Of a DNA stretch of 64,000 bases, positions 20,789 to 31,241 are shown piece by piece (position 1 is the first letter of the stretch; each line of letters begins with the position of its first letter). The notes beneath the pieces are model-generated. The model had not been told where the DNA came from and did not search any database. It saw only the letters and a list, made by a program, of their open reading frames with translations. The stretch is from Whalleya microplaca (lineage: Eukaryota > Ascomycota > Sordariomycetes > Xylariales > Xylariaceae). A program made the translations under genes and the position numbers. Location: NCBI GenBank assembly GCA_022497155.1, contig MU385731.1, positions 434,001-498,000 of the forward strand, written 5' to 3'.

Positions 20789-21660
20789 ACGTAATGCATG
20801 GGAGGATATGTACTTCGTTATGAAAGAGTCTTCTTTGAACCTCACATTGTGACAGTTGTGATGTTTTCTTGTCTTTGATGTGTGTTAGACTTGGACCGGT
20901 TTTCATCGACAGGCTGCTAAAACAGACCGCCAAATAAGTCCCTGGTATGAAGGCCCTGTGCTTCCTATATGTCCGAGTAGGTCAGCATCGAGTGTATAAT
21001 GATATTCAAAGTTCAGGGTATGGGAAACCGTCTAGTCTGTGTTAGGCATTATAACCATCATTTAATGGGAACAGTAGCAGACGATGGCGAATGGTACCAG
21101 AATGCCTTCAGCTGCGCATAAAGATAAGGATGGGATGGCCCAACAATCAGTGGGCACCGAGGAGAATCTATGGAGGGCTGGTTGTCTATAAAGAACTTGT
21201 AAGCTTGGGGAAGTGAAGATCTAACAGTCGAAATATTGACAAGCGTAGAGGTTCGCGAAGGGTTTCGCTGTACCCGTATATTACAGAAGACATCAACTTG
21301 ATCACGTTAGAGTCTTGGGATGTAACTGTGTTATAATATCATTGTTTAAATGACCTGTGGTTGGGCTTCTTTGTTCTATTCGCTGACTTCTTGCTCAGTT
21401 CCTAGTCTGCCATTTTCAAGTAGCCTGATGGGACGAAAGCACATTAAAGCAATTGGCCATGCCCACAAGAAAGCAACAACGGAGAATCAGCTAATCGCAT
21501 TGTGGCTTGGGGGTTACGTTACTCCTTATGTGTAATTCATCCTTAACAGCCGGCACCAGCACCTACAGAGGCAAGTGCCGCGGTCCTCTTCATCATCGTC
21601 GTATCAATATGTGTCATGTATGCTATGTCTGGGTCTACACCGTAAACAGCTACACTTAGG
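20789..21660. other. Convergent intergenic region
   Basis: The 3' flanks of the lyase (+) and the 258-aa gene (-). Short ORFs only; nothing recognised. Confidence 0.35.
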
Positions 21661-22437
21661 TTAGTCAAAGTCAAGGATATATACCTGGTAGTGGCCGCAA
21701 TCAAGAGCCCGTATGGGTAGGCTCAACTTACTCTCCGGCCCCTTGCTCTGAGCCGAATCGTGCCAGAGTCTCAGACACCATAGGGCGACGAGTGCATCCC
21801 TAGACTCTCTCTGCAGGGGTATCGTGACGACAAGCTTGCACCGGCCGTCTTTGGCATCATCTTCAAAGGCAACGACTTTCCCGCTCGAGTCGAGCCATTC
21901 GTACCGACCACGCTTCCACCTCGGCCGGGCATCAAAAAGGAGCGTCTCTGTGTCCTTGTCGAACAGCGGACTATCCCACGCACTCCGATTCTCGCTCAAG
22001 AGGGCCCTGAATTCCGGCTTCTGAAACGGTAGCGACTTGGTCGGCTTCTCCAGCTTGACGTTGCCGACCGTCTGCCGCGACACCGATGTGATATAATACG
22101 AAGCTCCCAGCTCTGCGCGTCTGTGTGCTTCCGCCGGGTGCGCAAGGTAGAAGAGATGTCGGTTTCGCTGTTTTGTGAAGTCCTCGCTGTCTATACTTTC
22201 ATCTTCCACTGTATCGAGCTCCACGCGCTCGAACGTCACCGTTGGACTTTTGTGTGTGAGAGTCGTCACGTCCTGGTTCATAACGTATAGCGGTGTTGAT
22301 TCGTCTGCCTCAGCATATACGGATTGTCCCGCTAGCACGAGTTTTGTTGGCTCCACGACATCTCTCCAAGGCTCTTCATCCGCATCCTCGTAAGGAGGCC
22401 AGTTTTTGCGGGATTGGGAATTAGAATTCGTGGCCAT
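21661..22437 (-). CDS. Uncharacterised protein, 258 aa
   Basis: A single uninterrupted ORF from an ATG with acceptable context. Composition is protein-like, with mixed charge, several Trp and no repeats. It has an N-terminal polar start (MATNSNSQSRKNWPPYED), PLYVMNQDVTTLTHKSP and a central HLFYLAHPAEAHRRAELGASYYITS. A C-terminal block follows with ARPRWKRGRYEWLDSSGKVV and a predicted beta-strand series, CKLVVTIPLQRESRDALVALWCLRLWHD. There is no signal peptide or membrane helix. I do not recognise the family. The WLDSSGKVVAFED...LVVTIPL and DALVALWCLRLWHD pattern resembles lineage-specific fungal hypothetical proteins, but that is an impression only. Confidence 0.7.
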   Translation of the reverse strand: MATNSNSQSRKNWPPYEDADEEPWRDVVEPTKLVLAGQSVYAEADESTPLYVMNQDVTTLTHKSPTVTFERVELDTVEDESIDSEDFTKQRNRHLFYLAHPAEAHRRAELGASYYITSVSRQTVGNVKLEKPTKSLPFQKPEFRALLSENRSAWDSPLFDKDTETLLFDARPRWKRGRYEWLDSSGKVVAFEDDAKDGRCKLVVTIPLQRESRDALVALWCLRLWHDSAQSKGPESKLSLPIRALDCGHYQVYILDFD

Positions 22438-23641
22438 GATGCGTAGTACCTATGTGGGATAAAATGGCCAGGACACTACCTTGGGGTTCGATGCTTTATA
22501 GACTACAAATCCTAGCTTTGAAACCTACGATCCCTTGTTCGATGTTGAAGAAGAGTGGCTGTGAACTCATGGCGATAAATGAAATGACGTAATTTTCTAG
22601 CATGGCCACATCGCATGGCCATATACATTGCATGTTCGTAGTGAGCGAATCCATCGCCAAGATATGATCTACCTCAGCTAGTATCCAAGGTATCCTACAT
22701 TCAGATCTAACCCGTTATATCGACATATGTTACTTCACACCAACAGTAGTCCCAAGAAGAATTGAACATTTGTATACACAGTTGTTGTCTATCCATGCTT
22801 GGAAAGACTACATTGGCTCCTACGTCTTTACAACTCAAATATATGTTTGCTGGAAGATCACTATCCTCTTTCCCTCCCTTTCACATCCATGGAACTTCAA
22901 AGATGAGGTGTACAGCGTGTTTCAGTTTATAGCAGTCGAATAAACATAGGGCAGAGTTCTTCGAGAATGAAGATAAAAACCTAAGACTTAGTAGTATTAC
23001 ATGTAGTAGCCGTAGTGATGAAGGTTTAATGGTCCTTATTTTTATACCCCCTGAGTCCAACACTTGAATATCTTATATGAGACAGGCTATATACCACAAC
23101 CATCCAGCCTATGGTTGTGGCAGTAGTCGACTTCGTGGTGCGCTCCTAAGCCTTATAAATTAACATGTATCTGATGTTACAACTATCATATATGATATGA
23201 GAGTTATGAAGACCACAAGCAGATAATTTCGAGAATAGCTGGAATGGCAGGAGTACCCTAGCAAATATATATGGCAGCAAACGGTCTCTCCTAGTTTCAA
23301 CTTGGCCGAATACATGCAGCGTGACCAAAATGATTCATAATGTATCAACGTTGCTTAAATCTCAAGTAAAGCTTGGGAGTAATTCCGCACTTAAAACAAT
23401 TAAATAGTCCAAACTTGATAATAGAAGTTAAGAAAAGTAATGAGTGAAGGTAAAAATATACGGATTTTGTGTGTCTTGGTTGGTAACCCCTTTTCGTATT
23501 TAACCAGGCGATCAATCCCGACTGAGCGATACACTCCATGAGCAATACACTCCACATCCCGTTTCTTCCTGTAAGTCAGCACATAATGCGGATTAACCAT
23601 CAAGATGCTGCAGGATCTCAGTTTCCAGTTTCATCTCAACT
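22438..23641. other. 1.2-kb AT-rich intergenic region
   Basis: Upstream of the 258-aa gene and downstream of the homeodomain gene. AT-rich, with short minus-strand ORFs lacking motifs. Nothing recognised. Confidence 0.35.
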
Positions 23642-24276
23642 TCAACGACCGTCTTCGTCATTCTCGCCCCACTTACTGTCCCATTCCGCCTCCCTCTCCG
23701 CACCAACAAACTGCCCCGTTGGCTGATTCATATACAGCATCCTCGCATACGCATGGGGATTCTTCCTGTACTGCCGCCACATCGACGCCGCAGTACCCGG
23801 GTCCTGCTCGTCGTTCAAGGAGAACAGCAGTTTACCGGCCCGAATGAATTTGCGCCTCCGGTACTCAAACCAGCTCTTGACCTGCGTGCCCCGGAGACCG
23901 GTCTGCCACGTCAGGATGATGGTGGTGGCGGTGTCCGGGTACGGGTCATAGAGGAATTCCTCCTTCAGGAGGCGCAGTTGTGCCGGCGTCGGGGCCCTTG
24001 CGCGCGGCCGGCCTCTTTCCTGGGCGACGCGGTTCGAGAAGTATCTACATGGCCAGTCGGATGAGCTTCGATGGACGTGAAATTAAGCTAGGGAGATAGA
24101 TGATTGATGGCTGGGATAACGGACCGACCGACGTCTTGTGATGTGACCGGTGGTCCCACGTCGCTGCAATCTATGGCAGCATACAGACTCAGGTGCTGGG
24201 GAGGCCGAGGAGCGCCCTGGCGGCGATTCCAATACTGCTCTAGAATTCCCAGTTGGGCTTCGGTAAATTGACCCAT
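23642..24276 (-). CDS. Small homeodomain-like protein with atypical recognition helix, 164 aa
   Basis: Two exons, 24276..24185 and 24044..23642, joined in phase 2 with GTATGC donor and TAG acceptor. Residues 42-101 align without gaps to a homeodomain: Leu57 (position 16), Phe61 (20), Tyr66-Pro67 (25-26), Leu81 (40), Gln85-Val86 (44-45), Trp89-Phe90 (48-49) and Arg94 (53) are all present (QVKSWFEYRRRKF). The near-invariant DNA-contacting Asn51 is Tyr92. The N-terminal TEAQLGILEQYW (5-16) resembles helix I of the same domain (TPAQLRLLKEEF, 50-61), suggesting partial internal duplication. The tail is acidic (WGENDEDGR). A start two codons further upstream (24282) is possible, and additional 5' exons cannot be excluded. 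Probable nuclear regulator; DNA binding is uncertain. Confidence 0.72.
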
Positions 24277-24838
24277 TTTCATGCCCCTACTTCGAGAACA
24301 GTAGATATAAGTTATGTCCAGTTGCGTCACGTCTCACTACGAGACAATTCGACAAAGTCCCAATAAATGATGGCAGAAATATACCAAGGGAAACGCCATC
24401 CAGTATCAGATAGTTTATGAGATTTCTAGTATCACCTCACTGGGGGATGAGATTTTCGAACTAGTGAACTTAGTGAATGTCGTTGGATTAAGGAAAGAAG
24501 AAGAGAAAGAAGGAGTAAGAATAGGAATACAAACCTCTGAAGCTGCGAAAGAATCGTAAATACTTAAAAACTAATTTCACAACCCTGATCGTACGTGTAA
24601 TGAGTATCATTCAGGGTCTCCAGGGGAGGAATGTGCACAGGGCAGATGATAGCTCAATCACTCAGTTTAGTGTTGGATAGTAGATACGGAAGACAAGGAT
24701 TTCTAACAACGCCAAAGCCGTCTTTCAAATTCAGGATGTGATCCGCATTCCGCTGGTATAAACACCAGACGGCCACTCGATCTACTCTAGGGGTATCTCA
24801 GCGACTATTCCTAAGGCTAAGATTCCGTATCAAAAATC
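24277..24838. other. Intergenic, upstream of the homeodomain gene
   Basis: A 560-base AT-rich stretch with a purine-rich tract (AAGGAAAGAAGAAGAGAAAGAAGG, 24492-24515) on the plus strand, that is, a pyrimidine tract in the direction of the minus-strand gene. No gene. Confidence 0.35.
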
Positions 24839-25204
24839 TTAGCCACTGTAACTACTACCTAATGACATTGCAAAGTCTAGCCATCTATCGAAATCCATCG
24901 AATAATCTATCTCGGGGGCTATACCATGAATCGACGGGTAAGCCATATGAACTCCTGACTGTTCGGCAAGGCCAATTGGCCATCCATGGCAGCCTGACGA
25001 GGTTGGACCAATGACCGCTCGACGGGTTTCAGACACCCACTGGATCGAGTTATATGGTGATGCTTGATAGGCCATTCCTTGGGAGGGTAGCCTGTTAATC
25101 GGCCTTTTGTGATCATGCGAAGACGCTGGAAAGCAGTATATGTCCGTAACCAAAACGAAACAGCCGATGCAGCATACTAATAGCAAACCGCACCTCGTAC
25201 TCAT
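24839..25204 (-). CDS. Doubtful small secreted protein, 121 aa
   Basis: An intact ORF beginning MSTRCGLLLVCCIGCFVLVT, which has the shape of a signal peptide or anchor, followed by a non-repetitive polar chain ending with an acidic/aromatic stretch (IDYSMDFDRWLDFAMSLGSS). It starts only about 100 bases beyond the EOS1 stop on the same strand, leaving little promoter. I recognise no family. It could be a genuine short gene, an upstream exon of the homeodomain gene, or a chance ORF. Confidence 0.25.
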   Translation of the reverse strand: MSTRCGLLLVCCIGCFVLVTDIYCFPASSHDHKRPINRLPSQGMAYQASPYNSIQWVSETRRAVIGPTSSGCHGWPIGLAEQSGVHMAYPSIHGIAPEIDYSMDFDRWLDFAMSLGSSYSG

Positions 25205-25301
25205 CGAACGGGCTTAAAGTAGACTAGACAAGGTGCTCATGTCTCTGCCTACACGAAATCGACGTCACGGGTGGGCGCTAGCTGTTTGTCCGTCTCATAA
25301 C

Positions 25302-26199
25302 CTATAATCCTTCGGCATCTCCGGTGATGCCGAGGAGACGAACAGCAATACGACCGGTGATCGTAAAAGCCCGCTTCGCGTAGGCGACCAGAGGCACATT
25401 CGGGTATCCAACCCTGGTGGCATGAATATATAACATCAAGGCGAGCATGCTGATGTAGCTCGCGATGGAGAAGACGCTGATACTGGCAAAGGTCTCCTTC
25501 CGTATCTTGATCTTGCGCTGGGTGAAGTGGTAGCAGGTGGTCAATATGGTGGCGATGCCGATCCAAGCCGGCAACAGCAGGCCAGGGTCGTCCGCTGCGC
25601 CGGTCAGGAAGACGATCCAGGAAGTGATGTAGGCGAAGGCGCAGCTGACGGTGAAGAGACGCACGACGGTGGCTTGTGGGGTATAGTTGATCAGCCAGCG
25701 GGACATGAGGCAGTCGGTGAAGAAGAAGGCGAGATAGGCCGAGGCACAGCACTGTAATGTTAGTTAGTAAGTAGTATACATCATAAAACACGACGAAGTA
25801 ACAGTAGTAATCTCATGAACTGGTATATATATGTCGTACCCATATGATGGAGAGCAGGGTCTCGATCAGCCTCAGGGCGGAGGCGGAAGGGGCAACATCA
25901 CGACCCGTCTCCCGTTCCCGGTAGGACAGGAACAGCAGATCGGTGACGAGGAAGCGGAGGGCAAAGCGCAGACCCCAGCAGATGGTGGGTGCGATGGACA
26001 GGCCGCGGCAGGCGGAGAGGGTGTGATGCCAGCGTTTGGGGATGCCGAGGGCGACGGCAACGCGGGGCTGCAGAAGAGAGACGGAGACGACTGGCGGTGT
26101 CGAGGTCGAGGTCGAGGTCGCAGTCGAGATCGGGGTCGGGGTCGGGGTCGGCTTATCGCGATAGCCATTGCTGCTGGAGGAGAGCGGTGGGTTGGCCAT
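25302..26199 (-). CDS. EOS1: EOS1-family N-glycosylation / oxidative-stress membrane protein, 269 aa
   Basis: Two exons, 26199..25840 and 25751..25302, phase 0. The N-terminal 40 residues are Thr/Pro/Ser repeats (TPTPTPISTATSTSTST), encoded by degenerate 6-base repeats. The Eos1 domain then follows: LQPRVAVALGIPKRWHH, a membrane helix around CWGLRFALRFL, and RLIETLLSIIWCCASAYLAF across the splice site. Next come FFTDCLMSRWLINYTP, VRLFTVSCAFAYITSWIVFLTG, and a further pair of helices to the C-terminus. Four or five membrane segments are visible. Yeast Eos1 is an ER membrane protein linked to N-glycosylation and oxidative-stress tolerance; its biochemical activity is not established. Family assignment rests on the DCLMSRWLINYTP block and helix order. 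Confidence 0.87.
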
Positions 26200-26232
26200 T
26201 CAAGGGGCCTTAACCCGGAGACGAGTTTGTTT

Positions 26233-26275
26233 GTCAGTCAGTCAGTTAGTAAGTCAGTTAGTAAGTCAGTTAGTT
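26233..26275. repeat. GTCAGTTAGTAA-type tandem repeat
   Basis: An imperfect array of CAGT/TAGT tetramers, arranged as 12-base units, just upstream of the EOS1 start codon and so probably in its leader. Confidence 0.85.
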
Positions 26276-26807
26276 GGTCAAATAATTGAGGGAGATAAAT
26301 CAATCACTTGTTGGTCGAGGTGAAAGGACCAGGAATGGGTTGTATGTGTAGTATTTGGATGATTAGGAGTAGGTTACTAAGTGAAGCCATTCAGAGTTGA
26401 GCAGTATTATATTATGAAAAGGTACAGTAATGGGCAATGTGGCCTGTGAGGTCATATTACTACATGAGAGATACAAGGTATACACGTACGTAGAGACGGA
26501 TATGCGTACATTGTACGGACTTTACGTGCGTATCCAATGTAATGTATGTATATTTGCATGTATATTTGCATGTACATTAAGTACCGCGTAGGATAAGCTG
26601 ATAAGACACCTGCTTAAACCGTATGGCAATATACGTGTATTAGGCTTTAGGCTTTAGGGGCACATACACTCTTTATTCAGGTGTTAGCGGGTTGGCGGGG
26701 GACCTGGCCAGGTGGAAACCGCTAAAGACGGCACCCAAGACTGCCACAGATCGCCCGGAGCCCTGACAGGGTCCGCTATATTGGCACCAGTCATGTAGGT
26801 ACTCCGT

Positions 26808-26846
26808 ACTAAGTACCTAAGTACCTAAGTACCTATGTACCTATGT
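26808..26846. repeat. AAGTACCT octamer repeat
   Basis: About five tandem, slightly diverged 8-base units (AAGTACCT / ATGTACCT) about 300 bases upstream of the Tim44-like gene. Confidence 0.85.
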
Positions 26847-27139
26847 AGATAGTAAAGGGTGTTACTCCATTGGCCAGCCTCGGCAGCCCTCATGGCAGCA
26901 CCGGAAGCCACCATAGACCCGCCTAAATTTTCTATCGCTGCATGTCTGTAAAGCCTCACATCGCAGCTTTTACGGATTACAACACACCCGCCAAATCGAA
27001 CTCCAGCCCGCGCATTGGCATTGTCACCAGCACTCCATGTCTATACCTTAGGTGCATTGGGATCTCTAAACGGCCATAGCTAGCCCTCACCATCCATTGC
27101 CCCCGTTTAATATATAATAAATCATATATCCTACAAGCC

Positions 27140-28134
27140 ATGGCCGAGCTTATGCGCCTCTCGCGGCCATGGCTGCGGACGTCGATGCGATCGCCCGCTC
27201 CCTCTCTCGCACTCTTCAGCCTATACCGCCCCATACACACATCGCGTCCCTGCGCCGCCAAGCCAAAGTTGAAGGACCCTAAAAAGATGTCCTCAGCACG
27301 AAGGACGAGCAAGGGAATGGAAAAAGCACAACAGATCGAGGCTTCGGCGCCCTTCTTGCTGCCCCGTTAGTCTACCCTCTCCCGCCTCCTGTCTCCCGTC
27401 ACGACTCTTTCTATGCGCCCTAGATTGCATATAAGAAACTGACAGAGTCTCTTTTCCCGCTCCCAGTAACCCTGGTAGCCCCCCCGCTCTGGCGATACCC
27501 CCGCGACCCGCGGCAATTCTTCCACTTCCTCTACCTGCACCTCAAGAACCGGATGCAGGCCTACTGGTCGCTCGTCGGCATCCGGATGGTCTCGATGGAC
27601 CGCAAGTTTACGTGGCCGGCCTTCAAGGCGCACCGGAAGGCGGCGATCCCCACTGCCAAGGCCCTGCAGCAGTCCGTCGGCGAGGCCATGGCCGCCGGCG
27701 ACAAGGAGACCCTGCGGCGCCTGTGCACCGAGGAGCTGTTCAAGACGCTGGCCGGCGCCATCGACGCGCGCCCCCGCGGCCAGCGTTCCGACTGGCAGAT
27801 TCTGAAATACGAGCACCCCTGGCGCTACCCGCGCCTCGGGGACTGGCGCATCAGCTACGTGCCCTCGCACACCGGGCCCATGCGCCTCATCAAGCAGGCC
27901 GTCGTCAGCATCGCCACCGTGCAGCGCCTCGAGCGTTTCCAGGACGACGTCAAGGTCCCCGGCACCGAGTCCACGCGCTCCTTGGTCGAGCACATCGTGC
28001 TGCAGGCCGAGGTCGACAATGCCACGTACGAGAGCGGCCCGTGGAAGTTCTGGGGCTGGCTGACTGAGGCGACGTATGAGGGTTACCTGGAAGACCTGGA
28101 GAATACGGCTTTGTTGACGAATCAAGCTGCATAA
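27140..28134 (+). CDS. Tim44-like-domain mitochondrial protein (Mba1/mL45 type), 297 aa
   Basis: Two exons, 27140..27365 and 27467..28134, phase 1. The start MAELMRLSRPWLRTSMRSPA, ending near RPIHTSRP, is a mitochondrial presequence. A Lys-rich linker (PKLKDPKKMSSARR) leads into the folded part: LWRYPRDPRQFFHFLYLHLK, MQAYWSLVGIRM and a Tim44-like alpha+beta domain (LRRLCTEELFKTLAGAI; VVSIATVQRLERF; WGWLTEATYEGYLEDL). Proteins of this shape dock mitoribosomes to the inner membrane (yeast Mba1) or are large-subunit proteins (mL45). Which of the two applies cannot be settled from sequence reading alone. The second exon is very GC-rich. The start sits in a strong GCCATGG context. Confidence 0.82.
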
Positions 28135-28927
28135 ACAAACAAACAAAAAACCTGGTTGTAGATCATTGGGGCGAGGAAAACCGCTGTATCGATACATATG
28201 TTATATGCTTGTCCGAGACCTGTATGAACGGAAGTGGGAAGAAATCTCTCTTAAACCGTGAGAGGTGTAAACCTCCCAGGATTATACCTTGCTTCGGTAA
28301 TTATCCTACTCTGTGCGGCAGCATAATGGCAGCCAAGTTTGCCCATACGGCACAAGGTAATGAGTAGAACAATGGCTTGATTAGTGCAAAGTGACGCTAT
28401 CAAGGGGCTCTGCCCTTATGTATATGTACCGGTGGCGGCCATATGTAGGACCATATTCAGCCCTATAGGTCCATTTCAACAGATCTCATACTCGTATACT
28501 TGCTCTATTTGTCTGTATATGCGGTTGTCTACTTCACACTAATTACGGCTGTACACTATAGCTGGGCTAAGCGCTGTAAGGAACTATCCAGCAGACATCG
28601 ATATAGCTGAATAATCACTACATGAGATGCACCTGCTTTCAACGAAGATCAGGAATTGGGCATATGTGTATATAATGGACTGAGCGTTTTACTAATGCCT
28701 CTAGAAAGACTAGAAAATAAAACTCCATCCATCTACTAACCAAGAGACATTTATAGTATAACTCGTCTCTTAGCCATGCACCCACTATATCGCCCTTCGC
28801 CATACTCTTCTAGACAATTCTCATATGCTTGCAAGTTACTCATCTGACAATGCCATACTTGCTATCTCGTAGAGCAACAATTACCGCCCGCGCCACTAGC
28901 TCTTCCCATCCAGAAAGCGTGACTATC
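28135..28927. other. Convergent intergenic region
   Basis: The 3' flanks of the Tim44-like gene (+) and the symporter (-). AT-rich; nothing recognised. Confidence 0.35.
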
Positions 28928-31241
28928 TTAAAAGAACTTGCCAGTGACTTTAGCATTAGCAACTTCGTCGCGCCCCTCCGAGCTCAGCGCATCGGTGTCC
29001 TCCGGCGGCACCAGAGCCGGGAAATCAAGCGCATCGAAGCGCGTCCTCTGCATCCTGGACTGGGCGAACTGGAACGTCAACCTCGCGGCCAACGCGCCGA
29101 AACCCCAGAGCAAGCCGCCGACGGGCGCGGCGACAAAGGCGCCAAACGCGCCCCAGTCGCCTGTGTACAGGCCCTGCTCCAACAGGATGAGCTCGCCGCC
29201 CAGCTGCGCGTCGCCGTAGTAGATCGTGCCGAAGATGAAGACGGTCAAGATCCCGCCGAGCCCGCCGACGAGGACCTCGAAGCCCAGCCACCAGTAGAAG
29301 CGGTCCGATAGCCCGAGCATGAGCACCGGGATCGTGGCCGCCGACAGGAGATCGGAGATCAGGTAGATCTGCAGAATGCTAGGTGTCTTGATGGCGAGAA
29401 TCACGACCGGGATCATAACTAGCACAACACCGGCACGAATCCACCAGATGTTGAGACGGTTGCGAAAGACATCGTTCGAGGCGGACGAGACCATGGCCGA
29501 TTGCAGGCCGTCAAACGCCGCGGTGCTGAGGCAGACAGCCATCACGATGACGATGCCCACGACCCAGTTGGGCAGCTGCTCGAGCAGCAGGAAGAACGCC
29601 ACAGAGCCGTCTTCGACAGGCGGGTCACCGGGCCAGGCGCCTGACCACGCAGCGATCAGGCCGGTGCAACCGACCATTGTCAGCACGACCAGAATAACGA
29701 CCATGGCGACTGAAACGCCGATCCAGAGGTCCTTATCCGTCTTGGAGGCAAAAGCACGCAGCCAGTAATTGGCGAGGAAGAAATCGTTCGTCAGGATGGC
29801 GACGGGCAAGATGTATATAAGCTGCCACCCTACGAGATTGGCGTTGAGTAGTCCGGACTCGGCGATCAGCTCCGGCTTGATCTCTGTCCTAGCGCCAACA
29901 GTGATGGCGGCTATGACAATGAGACAGCAGACCATCGCTCCTTGGATGTTATCCGTAATGAAGGAGATCTTGAAGCCGCCGAGAGCTGCATCCATGTCGT
30001 TAGCAAATTACTTCACCATATCATCGACCAATATAAGGGGTATGGCGCTTACAGGTGTATACTGTAGTTACAATGCACTCCACAATGATCACGGGGAGTC
30101 CGTCAAGCCCGGTCAGCGCCTCTATGACCTGGCCGATGGCAGAAAGCTCCGCGAGCATGTACAAAAATAGGGTGAGCAGTGTCAAAGCGCCCAGATATAA
30201 GGCCGTGATGATGCCGTATCGTTGTCTCGTCCATTCCGTGAGCACGAAGCCCTCGGGACATTTCTTGCGGATAATGGGCGCGACAATAGCGAATATCAGT
30301 AGAGGGCAGGCCGATGAAATAGCATAGACGATGACTCCTTGAAGACCAGCAAGAGTAGCCAGCTGCGGGTAAGAGAACAAAATCCCCGAGCCCATAGCTG
30401 AAAAACGTGGAATCATGGTTAGTAGGATGCACATTAGGGGGAGGGCAGATCGGAGCGGCAGCACGTTCCCCACGCAAGCATTAACTTGATCGAGTAATTA
30501 CGGTACAATCTCAGCTTCATCTCCACAGAACCCTTAGGGATCTCCTCGCAAGCGCCTGGTAACAGGAGTGCGAGGTTGGATCCAACCAGGGGCTGCTTCA
30601 AATCGGCGCCCGTAGTGAGCCGCGGTCTACCTACCCTCACAGCATACTCTGCAGAGTCTGCAGCGAGGGAGAAGACGTATTGGTCTTGGATACGAACCTA
30701 CAGTCAGTTGTACGGCTCAAACTCTGATCTCACACCGCCACGGTTCGCCAGGCTGGTAAACGTCGATATCATCCATGCTGTAATGCGTAGAAAATCCTGG
30801 TTGGATCTCTGAAGAGGTGCTACCGCTCTTGATCCATCGAGGGAAAGAGGCGTTTTTGCGTAAGCAGCATGACGATATAACTACTCACCAGCAGCGATGA
30901 AGTTGAGGGCCAATGGGAGGGCTGCAAGCAATGTCAGTACAAGGTTCATCGATAGAAGAGGAGGCCATGAGAGCTATGGGATGGCCTTGGAATTGTTGGC
31001 ACATCTAGCCCCCCTTTGGATCCCTAACCCGTCTGAGTTCTATTTCCTGAAAGAAATTCTGCTTTGGACTGCTTTCTCATCTTCCAGGCCAAGCCTGTTC
31101 CCATGAGCCTGAAGATTCATAGTTAGTCTGAATAAAGCTGTTATGTTAGAAGCACAGCCGATCTAGACCGACAACGTACAAGAAAGCACCATAAGTGACA
31201 TATATGATGGCGTTTGAAGCTTGGAACGACGGTTGACCCAT
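28928..31241 (-). CDS. Sodium:solute symporter (SSS) family transporter, urea-permease-like, 525 aa
   Basis: Five exons recovered in frame: 31241..31180, 31108..31029, 30921..30889 (33 bases only), 30397..30053 and 29985..28928. The protein starts MGQPSFQASNAIIYVTYGAF, then gives KAEFLSGNRTQTALPLALNF and MGSGILFSYPQLATLAG spanning helix 2. KKCPEGFVLTEWTRQRYG and TTVYTSLGGFKISFITDNIQ, with about 13 hydrophobic helices, complete a permease of the solute:sodium symporter superfamily related to fungal Dur3-type urea transporters. It is a plasma-membrane protein by family. The substrate is not deducible; true Dur3 proteins are longer. The third intron (30888..30398) is 491 bases, several-fold longer than any neighbour, and contains an unexplained 68-codon ORF. 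Confidence 0.85.

Larger units (their letters stand above)
26200..27139. other. Divergent intergenic region with short repeats
   Basis: Spacer between EOS1 (-) and the Tim44-like gene (+). Besides the two repeat tracts listed separately, it contains GC-rich and AT-rich alternation and no ORF with protein-like features. Confidence 0.4.

Noticed and set aside
19826..20845. 339-aa minus-strand ORF opposite the PL4 lyase
   Set aside because: It is antisense to GC-rich lyase exons; the long open frame is a by-product of GC-rich codon usage, with Arg/Val/Gly-heavy composition.
27367..28197. 276-aa minus-strand ORF opposite the Tim44-like gene
   Set aside because: Antisense shadow of a GC-rich exon; no motifs.
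30434..30960. Separate small secreted protein starting MNLVLTLLAALPLAL on the minus strand
   Set aside because: The signal-peptide-like start is the reading of symporter exon 3 (ALPLALNFIAA) plus its preceding intron; the symporter model uses these bases in frame and matches the family.
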